The translations under genes and the position numbers were made by a program. A stretch of 64,000 nt of DNA. It comes from Bacillus sp. FJAT-22090. Its GTDB lineage: Bacteria; Bacillota; Bacilli; Bacillales_A; Planococcaceae. The stretch lies in NCBI RefSeq assembly GCF_007676755.1, contig NZ_VEBK01000001.1:372001-436000 (forward strand). The letters are read 5' to 3'. Below are positions 31,338 to 38,086 of this stretch, in pieces. The notes under the pieces are model-generated. The model saw only the letters and a list, made by a program, of their open reading frames with translations. It had not been told where the DNA came from and made no database searches. Numbering within the stretch: the stretch's first letter is position 1; each line of letters begins with the position of its first letter.

Positions 31338-31364
31338 ATATCGGTGAAATATGATCGAAATTAA
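31338..31364 (-). promoter_or_regulatory. SigD promoter of the giant flagellin gene
   Basis: Minus strand TTAA, 15 bases, ACCGATAT, then a 110-base leader ending in AAGGAGAAG. No other signal noted in 31225-31480. Confidence 0.75.
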
Positions 31365-31490
31365 GAAGATAGGATTTTTTATTGGAAATAGTAGCATCTA
31401 AAAAATTGAATGACGATTAGCAAAAACAATGAGTATATAAGTTCTCAATTAGTTAAGCTGAGATTTATCTGATAAATCATGTTACAATAA

Positions 31491-31502
31491 GAACAAATGT
31501 TC
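31491..31502 (+). promoter_or_regulatory. LexA (SOS) box before the broken endonuclease gene
   Basis: GAAC-AAAT-GTTC, with flanks matching the Bacillus LexA/DinR consensus CGAACRNRYGTTYC at 13 of 14 positions. It lies just after a TACAAT -10-like element and 20 bases before the ATG at 31523. Confidence 0.7.
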
Positions 31503-31522
31503 CATTTTCAGGAGGAGTATTT

Positions 31523-32397
31523 ATGTATTTATATAAAGAGCTGCTTACTGCTTACTGCTTACTCAAGAACAATATAATATTTTGCTAGCTAGTATACTGG
31601 GAGATGGAACTCTTGCGAAGATAACTACTGCATCTAGAAGGATAAATAGTTGTTATCGGGAGCATCTTGGAGAAGATCAGTTGCTCTACCGACAATGGAA
31701 AATAGACAAACTGAATGGGTTGCTTTACTTTAATCAAAAGAAAAGCGAATGACTTTCAAAATCATTGCCTATATTTACTGAACTAGAACAACTATTTTAT
31801 GGAGACAATCGTGTTAAACATGTACCAATCGAAATTTTTGAAAGATTGTATATTACCTTCATTTTTAGTAACACTTTATATGGATGACGGTTCCTTATCT
31901 ATCTCTCATCGAATAAACCATAGACTAAGGAAAGTGTACTTAACACCGCATATTTATCTTTACCTTCAATCCTTTACAAAATCGGATCTAGGTTTTTAAA
32001 AGAACATATCTTGATATGTTTTAAGGTTAACTTTTCTTTGAGCAAACGAAAAGATGGCTGTGGATATGTTCTTAAAACAACTAGTGTAAATGAAACTTTT
32101 AAATTTCTCCAGGCGATACGTTCTGTAATATTAGATTGTCCCTCCATGTACTATAAAACAAATTGGAACTTCCGCTTCACCAAAGAGTATATGAAATGGA
32201 AAACTGAATATCCAGATTATCAAATAATAACAAGCTCAAGTTCCCGTAGCGAAGTATATTCAGATGAGGAAATAGATTTACTCATTATACTAAAATCACT
32301 CGGTTTCACTGACAAAGTGATTAGTAATATATTAAATAGGAGTTATTGGTCTGTTGTGTACAAGTGGAGTGATTTACAAAAACAGGGTAACGTTTAA
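31523..32397 (+). pseudogene. LAGLIDADG-type homing endonuclease, degenerate
   Basis: Behind GGAGGAG, the ATG at 31523 opens a frame that a three-copy heptamer (TGCTTAC, 31542-31563) throws out of phase; with one copy (or four) it would run MYLYKELLTQEQYNILLASI and on. The first LAGLIDADG-like helix is LLASILGDGTLAK, the second LVTLYMDDGSLSI, followed by NHRLRKVYLTPHIYLYLQ and the typical C-terminal CPSMYYKTNWNFRFTKEYM. Further damage: TGA at about 31750, a frameshift near 31840, another at about 31995. The gene lies 1.2 kb from the group I intron and on the opposite strand, so it is free-standing, not intron-encoded as it stands. Confidence 0.85.
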
Positions 32398-32476
32398 TAA
32401 TATAAAACGCGGTCGGTGATTTCTGATGGCGATTTAATTGCGTAAGCACCTGACACCCACACCTTGGGACCTATCA

Positions 32477-32706
32477 CTAATGTAGGACTGGATATAGCTG
32501 TTTCCCTTGGGAACTGTATTTATTCCTTAATACATTCAATTCACTATTCAGACTTCTAATTTCTATTGCTAAAAGATTATGTTCTAAAGCATACTCTGCA
32601 CTTCTTTTCATTTCATAGATTTTCACGTCCATTGCATACTAAATGGGAACCTGTTCCTTAGTCCATAGAAGCTGTTGTTCAAGGATTTCTTTTGATTAAG
32701 ATTCAT
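32477..32706 (-). pseudogene. Broken paralogue of the 79-residue coiled-coil gene
   Basis: An ATG at 32706 with a GAGGAGGA ribosome site leads into a frame that, after a shift near codon 7, reads EILEQQLLWTKEQVPI, a TAG stop, then MDVKIYEMKRSAEYALEHN and SELNVLRNKY to KQLYPVLH and TAG. It aligns along its whole length with the intact protein at 27351-27590 (LTEQLQWCKDQ..., KLYEMKEKVEFAL, KQLHTVLH). One frameshift and one nonsense codon. The plus-strand segment near 32435-32465 (GTAAGCACCTGACACCC) looks like a short palindromic intergenic element. Confidence 0.8.
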
Positions 32707-32846
32707 ATCTTCCTCCTCGTTGTTCTCTATCTATTTAACAATGTAGGTATGTATTTTCAATGATGATTCAAAAATTTCTTACCGAGATTCATTTGTCAAT
32801 TGCATCGAATACAATGTTTGTAGATATTGAAGTTGATTTAATAAAA

Positions 32847-33404
32847 TCACTTTTTAATCATTTTAATGATTTTTTTCTCGTACTTATTTATTATATTATG
32901 AATTACGTAAATATCTTTAGATTTTATTGAAACATTGTAACCACTTCGGGATAAGCTATTTAATAACCATTGCAAAGATTCTATTTCTTTGCCATAACTA
33001 CCTTTTTCGAACTCCTCTAATAACTTGCTTAATCGTTCATCTTCTAGTGCTATTTCAAAGACATAATAATTTTCTTTTTCATTTATTTTTTTTTCAACAT
33101 TATGAACTATGAGAGGAATAATAATAGTAGCTAATAAACTAGCGACACTAATTCCAATAACTATCGAACCATCTTTAATATATTTTATTTCCGCACTATT
33201 TCTATTTTCTTTTAATACCTTGGTATCTCTTGTTAAGGCATAATTACCTGTACCCACAAAGATTTTTTCGAGTTCTTCATGATTACCGTTTTCGAAAAGT
33301 ACACAAAAAACAATGAGCTGATTTATATCTGTAGCCAAATAACCTAATTCATAAAGTGTATTATTTTTGAAGTCTAATTTTATTTGCATTTCCCATTTTT
33401 TCAA
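32847..33404 (-). CDS. Hypothetical AT-rich gene with one membrane helix
   Basis: 185 residues; I do not recognise it. Residues about 1-72 look soluble (beta/alpha mix), a hydrophobic helix spans about 78-100 (SIVIGISVASLLATIIIPLIV), and the rest is charged and helical with a Lys-rich end. The ribosome site GGGGGGAG is eight bases before ATG. The coding sequence is distinctly AT-rich compared with flagellar neighbours, suggesting acquired DNA. It lies between a broken gene and the flagellin terminator, so it has its own transcription. Confidence 0.6.
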   Translation of the reverse strand: MKKWEMQIKLDFKNNTLYELGYLATDINQLIVFCVLFENGNHEELEKIFVGTGNYALTRDTKVLKENRNSAEIKYIKDGSIVIGISVASLLATIIIPLIVHNVEKKINEKENYYVFEIALEDERLSKLLEEFEKGSYGKEIESLQWLLNSLSRSGYNVSIKSKDIYVIHNIINKYEKKIIKMIKK

Positions 33405-33565
33405 GAATGCTCCCCCCTCATGTGCTGATCTATTTGTTCACAGTAAAGAATGTTCCTCTTTTCAATATAATTTCTAAACTAAATCTAAATTTCGTCTTAT
33501 AATATTTTTTAATGCTCATAAGTGAATAATAATATCTGAAGATTAGTTATAACTTTTAAGCATTT

Positions 33566-33600
33566 AAAACGCGGTCCGGATTTCCCGGACCGCGTTTTTT
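33566..33600 (-). terminator. Flagellin transcript terminator (beyond the second 3' end)
   Basis: Fourteen-base perfect GC-rich stem (33566-33579 with 33585-33598). It follows the second flagellin stop at 33608, not the first stop at 33980, so the flagellin transcript should include the intron region. Confidence 0.88.
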
Positions 33601-33607
33601 AACCAGA

Positions 33608-33652
33608 TTAACGTAATAATTGAAGTACGCCTTGTGGTTGTTGGTTCGCTTG
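33608..33652 (-). other. Second flagellin 3' exon
   Basis: Minus strand codons for QANQQPQGVLQLLR and stop, the canonical flagellin C-terminus, lying 330 bases beyond the first complete stop codon and directly followed by the flagellin terminator. It differs from the upstream version (QSNQMPQGVLQLLR) at most third codon positions, so it is not a recent duplication. Confidence 0.85.
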
Positions 33653-34006
33653 CTTTGCGACTATGTCTTTCGATCATAGAATAGACTATATCTTCACCCT
33701 CAAGTGAAACTTGTAGGGGCTGGGCACTTCGAACGTCGTTTGACGCCCTACGGATTTCATCGTCATGGCTAGTTTGCTTTAGACGGTATATCCTAGTCGT
33801 TGGACCTTCTCCAGAGTTTCCTCACAGGAGCTTGGCTGCTGATTATCCAATTTCACTTTTTTTCGACCGTTCACGTTTGCCGTTTCCAGCTGCGTTGTAG
33901 GAAAGTGAACTTCAGGAAGTTCCAGCAATTCACCCAGTAATGCTCTTACTCGTTACCAAGTAAGACGCCCTTGAATCGATTATCGAAGAAGTTGTAGAAC
34001 TCCTTG
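33653..34006 (-). ncRNA. Group I intron in the flagellin gene
   Basis: On the minus strand the conserved core is readable: P4 UUGCUG/CAGCAG, a Q-like AATCAGCAGCCAAGCTCC, P6 GCUCC/GGAG, an R-like GGTCCAACGACTAGG, and an S-like GGTGAAGATATAGTC, giving P7 GACUA/UAGUC. P3 is CUGGG/CCCAG and P8 is CCCU..CAAG/CUUG..AGGG. P2 (CTTACT/AGTAAG) and P9 (CTATG/CATAG) flank the core. A candidate P1 pairs exon GAUGCCU (34013-34007) with GGGCGUC (33970-33964), with the required U-G at the splice site, giving the boundary at 34006. The 3' end is less sure: G33653 keeps frame; G33661 or G33647 are alternatives. Confidence 0.85.
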
Positions 34007-35704
34007 AGGCATCTGATTCGATTGAGCCAACATTGCTTGTGCTGCTTGAGAAAGAATAGAATTCTTTGTTTGGTTCATCATTTCTTTTGCCATATCTACG
34101 TCACGGATACGAGATTCCGCAGCAGTTAGGTTTTCAGAAGATGTGTTCAAGTTGTTGATTGTGTGCTCTAAACGGTTTTGGAATGCACCTAGTTTAGAAC
34201 GTTCGCTTGATACTGTTTCAATTGCTTTGTTGATAGTTTCAATAGCAGCAGATGCGCTAGTATGTGAAGATACATCTAGTGCAGATTCTTTTGCCGTGTT
34301 ATTTGTACCATCAGTAACAACATTTGTTTTTGTGAAACCAGCATCGCCAGCTTTACCTGTAATACCTAAAGCATCAGAACGCATGTCAGCGATAGAAATA
34401 CTCATGCTTTGTCCTTTGTTTGCTCCTACTTGGAAAGTAGCTTCAAAATCTTTTTGTACTCCACCATCTTTAATTTCAATTTCATTTCCAGCTAAACCGC
34501 CTTTAGTAGCAGTAACAACTAAGTCAGCTGATGCAGCAACATTGCTAAATTTAACACCCTCAATTTGAGATCCAAGTTGAGCTGCAACTGTTTTCGCTAA
34601 TGCTTGGTCTTTGTTTGCTGTTGCGGCTAAAGCATCACTGATGTTGACACCTATTGCATTTCCAGTATAAGCACCATCGTTTGCATTATAGAATTCTACT
34701 TGTTGACCATTAACAGTAAACCCTTTTCCTACTAGATCTTTAATAGCTGTATCAGTTGTAGCGGCTCCTAGTGAAATTGTTTTTGTAGCATTTACTGCTG
34801 GTGTAGTTACACCTGCATTTGCAGCGCCATTAGTACCGGCAACACCAGTTATAGCAATTGCTCCAATATTTCCTGCTGCACCTTCAAAAGTTCCACCTTT
34901 AACTGCCTCAATAACAACATCGTTACCAGAACCAGTAACTTTATATTGTCCTTTTAAAGTTTCATTTTCATCGATCATTTTTTGGAAAGCGTCTCTTAAT
35001 CCTGCTGCTGCATTTGCCTGTGAAGGGCTTGCATCAATTGAAACATCTGCTGATGTCGAAGTTACATTATAACCTTTGTTATCCCCTGCAACGCCTCCAT
35101 TTGCAGCAGAAGCTGTAAACGAAACTGTTAAATCAATACCGTTTAATGTTGTTTTTACTGTATTTCCTGCAGCAGCTGCTGCTCCGACTGTAATTGTTTG
35201 CTTAGCTTCCGTTGTTACTTTTTCAGCACCTGAAGTAAGTTTTCCTGAAAGATTAGCAATGTTAGATGTATCTAAATTAGATTTCCCGTCACCTTTTAAA
35301 AGACCTTGCGTATTGAACTCAGTAGTATTACCAATACGGTTAATCTCTGAAGATAATTGGTTGATTTCTTTTTGGATTTCATTACGGTCAACACCAACAT
35401 TTGTATCATTGGAAGCTTGAGTAGCTAGTTCACGCATACGTTGAAGGATGTCATGAGTTTCGTTTAAAGCACCCTCAGCTGTTTGAATCATTGAAATACC
35501 ATCTTGAGAGTTCTTAGATGCTTGGTCTAATCCACGGATTTGTCCACGCATTTTTTCAGAGATTGCTAGACCTGCTGCGTCATCTCCTGCACGATTGATG
35601 CGAAGACCTGAAGCTAGTTTTTCCATTGATTTAGATTGTGCACCAGTTGCACTTGATAATTGACGGTGTGTGTTAAGTGCTGCGATATTGTGATTGATAA
35701 TCAT
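33980..35704 (-). CDS. hag: Flagellin (unspliced reading)
   Basis: 574 residues, longer than the about 300 of B. subtilis Hag. Residues 1-140 are the conserved D0/D1 (MIINHNIAALNTHRQLSSA, LASGLRINRAGDDAAGLAIS, QDGISMIQTAEGAL) and 485-574 the C-terminal D1/D0 (RIRDVDMAKEMMNQTKNSI ... MPQGVLQLLR). The middle 345 residues are Ala/Gly/Thr/Val-rich variable surface domains. The reading stops at 33980; splicing of the intron would replace the last eight residues with the second 3' exon. Strong AAGGAGGAAC ribosome site. It is the main filament subunit by position and promoter. Confidence 0.93.
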   Translation of the reverse strand: MIINHNIAALNTHRQLSSATGAQSKSMEKLASGLRINRAGDDAAGLAISEKMRGQIRGLDQASKNSQDGISMIQTAEGALNETHDILQRMRELATQASNDTNVGVDRNEIQKEINQLSSEINRIGNTTEFNTQGLLKGDGKSNLDTSNIANLSGKLTSGAEKVTTEAKQTITVGAAAAAGNTVKTTLNGIDLTVSFTASAANGGVAGDNKGYNVTSTSADVSIDASPSQANAAAGLRDAFQKMIDENETLKGQYKVTGSGNDVVIEAVKGGTFEGAAGNIGAIAITGVAGTNGAANAGVTTPAVNATKTISLGAATTDTAIKDLVGKGFTVNGQQVEFYNANDGAYTGNAIGVNISDALAATANKDQALAKTVAAQLGSQIEGVKFSNVAASADLVVTATKGGLAGNEIEIKDGGVQKDFEATFQVGANKGQSMSISIADMRSDALGITGKAGDAGFTKTNVVTDGTNNTAKESALDVSSHTSASAAIETINKAIETVSSERSKLGAFQNRLEHTINNLNTSSENLTAAESRIRDVDMAKEMMNQTKNSILSQAAQAMLAQSNQMPQGVLQLLR

Positions 35705-35729
35705 TATTAGTTCCTCCTTGGAATATGTT

Positions 35730-35747
35730 GCTCACGTCCATGTGAGC
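35730..35747 (-). promoter_or_regulatory. CsrA-binding hairpin in flagellin leader
   Basis: Minus strand GCTCAC-ATGGAC-GTGAGC: a six-base stem presenting GGA in the loop, 10 bases upstream of a second GGA motif inside the Shine-Dalgarno (CAAGGAGGAAC). This is the two-site arrangement (BS1, BS2) of B. subtilis hag mRNA, where CsrA blocks translation and FliW relieves it. Confidence 0.75.
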
Positions 35748-35820
35748 AGTGTTTGTTTTTTTTGTAGGAGACAAGAGAACCGAGCCGGCCGGACCCCGTT
35801 TTTCTTGCTTACATAGATAG

Positions 35821-35845
35821 TATCGGAATCGAAAGATAATGTTTA
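35821..35845 (-). promoter_or_regulatory. SigD promoter of flagellin
   Basis: Minus strand TAAA, 15 bases, CCGATAC, with a leader of about 110 bases that includes a GC-rich segment (35779-35800) and the CsrA hairpin. Confidence 0.8.
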
Positions 35846-35880
35846 ATAGTTTTACAAATATTTTTTTATAGATTTCGAAA

Positions 35881-36096
35881 TTAATCTTTATGGTTTTTGA
35901 ATAAGTCTAGATTATTAATTACTGCTTCTGTGTTAGATGTTGATACATCTTGTCTTAATTCTCCACGGATTACATCAATACTTCTTGGAGCGCGTATACC
36001 GATTTTCACTTGCTCCCCTTTTACTTCAGAAATAATAATTTCCACGTCTTCGCCGATCCAAATTGTTTCGCCTGCTTTTCTAGATAATACTAGCAT
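35881..36096 (-). CDS. csrA: Translational regulator CsrA
   Basis: 71 residues from the start at 36096 (MLVLSRKAGETIWIGEDVEI), preceded by AAGGGGTGAAGAA; the longer frame overlaps fliW and lacks family similarity. GIRAPRSIDVIRGEL is the RNA-binding strand. It represses flagellin translation, and FliW, encoded just upstream, antagonises it. The C-terminal tail (SNTEAVINNLDLFKNHKD) is of normal length for Bacillales. Confidence 0.95.
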   Translation of the reverse strand: MLVLSRKAGETIWIGEDVEIIISEVKGEQVKIGIRAPRSIDVIRGELRQDVSTSNTEAVINNLDLFKNHKD

Positions 36097-36100
36097 TTCT

Positions 36101-36538
36101 TCACCCCTTTTGACTTTCTGATGAGATGAGGTGACGAATTGCATATTCTTCACTGTTTAAGATAACTTGTTTTGCTTTTTTGTTAGTTGTGTTTAAAATG
36201 ATTGGTGCTTTTAGATTGAGTGTAGATTGAGCAATAGTTTCTTTTAAGGACACGATTGCAAACACTGCCACTTCTTTTTCGTCTTTTATTTGCAGGGCGT
36301 GTACAATTGCTTCATCTACCTCGAAGTTGTAGTTCGTTGTAATTGTATATGGATTAGTAACAATAAATGCTAAAGCCTCTGTTTGAATTGATTGCAATAC
36401 GTGGAATGCATCATTGTCTTCAATCGGAAGTAATGCGAAGTCTCTTTCTTCTTCAAAACCCGGTATGCCATGTTCAAAAGTCATGAGGGTGGATGGGTCA
36501 ATTTCTATCTCACCCATATAAGCTGTTTTGATTTTCAT
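36101..36538 (-). CDS. fliW: Flagellar assembly factor FliW
   Basis: 145 residues, FliW beta-barrel (MKIKTAYMGEIEIDPSTLMTF..GIPGFEEERDFALL..FHVLQSIQTEALAFIVTNPY). It binds CsrA or flagellin and so links flagellin export to its synthesis. Its stop lies four bases before the csrA start, so the two are coupled. Confidence 0.95.
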   Translation of the reverse strand: MKIKTAYMGEIEIDPSTLMTFEHGIPGFEEERDFALLPIEDNDAFHVLQSIQTEALAFIVTNPYTITTNYNFEVDEAIVHALQIKDEKEVAVFAIVSLKETIAQSTLNLKAPIILNTTNKKAKQVILNSEEYAIRHLISSESQKG

Positions 36539-36560
36539 TTGCTGAACTCCTTATGTTTAA

Positions 36561-37115
36561 TTACACAAGCCAATCGATTGTAAGTGATGCATGTTGTAGC
36601 ATTTCCACTTTTACTTTCCCCGGTGTGTAGTTATGGATTGGTTTATTGGTTGTTGTGTTATTGATTACTTTTTGTGGTTCTACTTGGATGTCGACGCTTC
36701 CTGGTTCAAAGTTTACTTTAACACTACCATAGGAAGGCACAAATTTAATCGCTAAGCCGGAGTATGGTTGTCGACCTGATTGCTGAGCTTGTGATTTTAT
36801 CGGATTCCCACCATTTTCGATTTTCATCAGTTCGGTGCCTTGTTGTGCGCGTCTAGCGATGCCTTCTGACACACCTTGATGCCCTTCTGCAGCATAGTCT
36901 TCCATTCTTCTTCTAACACTTTTTAAATCAACATCTGCACGAGCTTGTTCTGTGTCGATTGTAAGCTGTGGTTTTGTAGTTTTCATTGTTTGTACTGCTT
37001 TTGGTTGTTGTAGATCTAAATTAGCACTAGGTTGTTCAATTTGCTGGACTGGTTTTTGTATATTTAAACCGATTTGTGCTTTTGTTGATTGAACTTGCAG
37101 TTTGGGAATATTCAT
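36561..37115 (-). CDS. DUF6470 family protein (YviE-like)
   Basis: 184 residues, syntenic with B. subtilis yviE between flgL and fliW. N-terminal half is Gln/Lys-rich with MNIPKLQVQSTKAQIGL; the middle has DLKSVRRRMEDYAAEGHQGVSEGIARRAQQGTELM in two overlapping stretches, and the C-terminal half ends in short beta-strand motifs. Function unknown; probably flagellar. Confidence 0.8.
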   Translation of the reverse strand: MNIPKLQVQSTKAQIGLNIQKPVQQIEQPSANLDLQQPKAVQTMKTTKPQLTIDTEQARADVDLKSVRRRMEDYAAEGHQGVSEGIARRAQQGTELMKIENGGNPIKSQAQQSGRQPYSGLAIKFVPSYGSVKVNFEPGSVDIQVEPQKVINNTTTNKPIHNYTPGKVKVEMLQHASLTIDWLV

Positions 37116-37172
37116 TTTGCGCCCCCTTTAAAGAAAGCGTTTGGAACAATTTGTCCAAACGCTTTTGTTATA

Positions 37173-38069
37173 TTATCGTAAAAAGTCTACTAAGCTTGGT
37201 TGAATGATTCGAGCACCTACTGATAGGGCTGCACGGTGAATCGATTCTTGGGTAATCATTTCTGTAATTGCTTTTTCCATGTCAACATCTTCGTTTTCAG
37301 ACATTTGTTTGGTTGCAATTACTTCTTGTGATTGCAAACGATCATCCATAAGTTCTACACGGTTTTGTCTTGCACCTATGTCGGCACGAGTTGTTAATAT
37401 ATCATTCATTTGCTCGTCAATTTTCCCAATGGCTTCACTGTAGTCGACTTTTCCATCTTTTATATCTTGAAACATTTGATCGATATTTTTAAATACGTCG
37501 ATTGCATTTGTATTTACTTTAAGCGTTATTCCATCGAATACTTCTATTTCTACATCTTTATTAAAAGCCTCGTTTATTGGATTTCCATCTGCATCCTTGA
37601 GTTCTACATATGCAGGTGGATTGGCAGTTGTATTATATGGTGGCGATGTTGTATTAGTTCCACTAAAAATATATTTATCTCCCACTTTTGTGTTAGCGAT
37701 ATTTTGAATATGTTGTCTTAGTTGGTCTAATTCACTTTCAATTTTTGCTCGGTCGTCAGCTGTTGTTGTATCACTTGCCGCTTTTACCGCTAACTCATTT
37801 GCTCTTTGTAATGCTGCACCTACTTTATCAAAAGCATCGTCGGAACTATCTAACCAGTTATTTACTTCTCCAATGTTACGTTGGAATTGCTCTACTTTGT
37901 CTAATGCTGTTCGGTATCCGATTCCCTTCATTGCCACCACTGGGTCATCAGAAGGGCGAGTCACTTTTTTACCTGTTTCAATTTGATTTTGTAGTTTTCC
38001 CATTTTGTTATAGCTATTCGATAAGTTTCGTAGCATATTATTTGATAGCATTGATTGGGTAACACGCAT
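37173..38069 (-). CDS. flgL: Flagellar hook-associated protein 3
   Basis: 298 residues. MRVTQSMLSNNMLRNLSNSY at the N-terminus and a C-terminal ITQESIHRAALSVGARIIQPSLVDFLR are the HAP3 (flagellin-like) ends. It forms the hook-filament junction with FlgK, encoded 17 bases upstream. Confidence 0.95.
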   Translation of the reverse strand: MRVTQSMLSNNMLRNLSNSYNKMGKLQNQIETGKKVTRPSDDPVVAMKGIGYRTALDKVEQFQRNIGEVNNWLDSSDDAFDKVGAALQRANELAVKAASDTTTADDRAKIESELDQLRQHIQNIANTKVGDKYIFSGTNTTSPPYNTTANPPAYVELKDADGNPINEAFNKDVEIEVFDGITLKVNTNAIDVFKNIDQMFQDIKDGKVDYSEAIGKIDEQMNDILTTRADIGARQNRVELMDDRLQSQEVIATKQMSENEDVDMEKAITEMITQESIHRAALSVGARIIQPSLVDFLR

Positions 38070-38086
38070 GTATAGTTCCCCCTATT

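Noticed and set aside
33980-35704. Flagellin as a programmed frameshift gene instead of intron-containing
   Set aside because: The 330-base insert has the full set of group I core motifs, which frameshifting would not explain.
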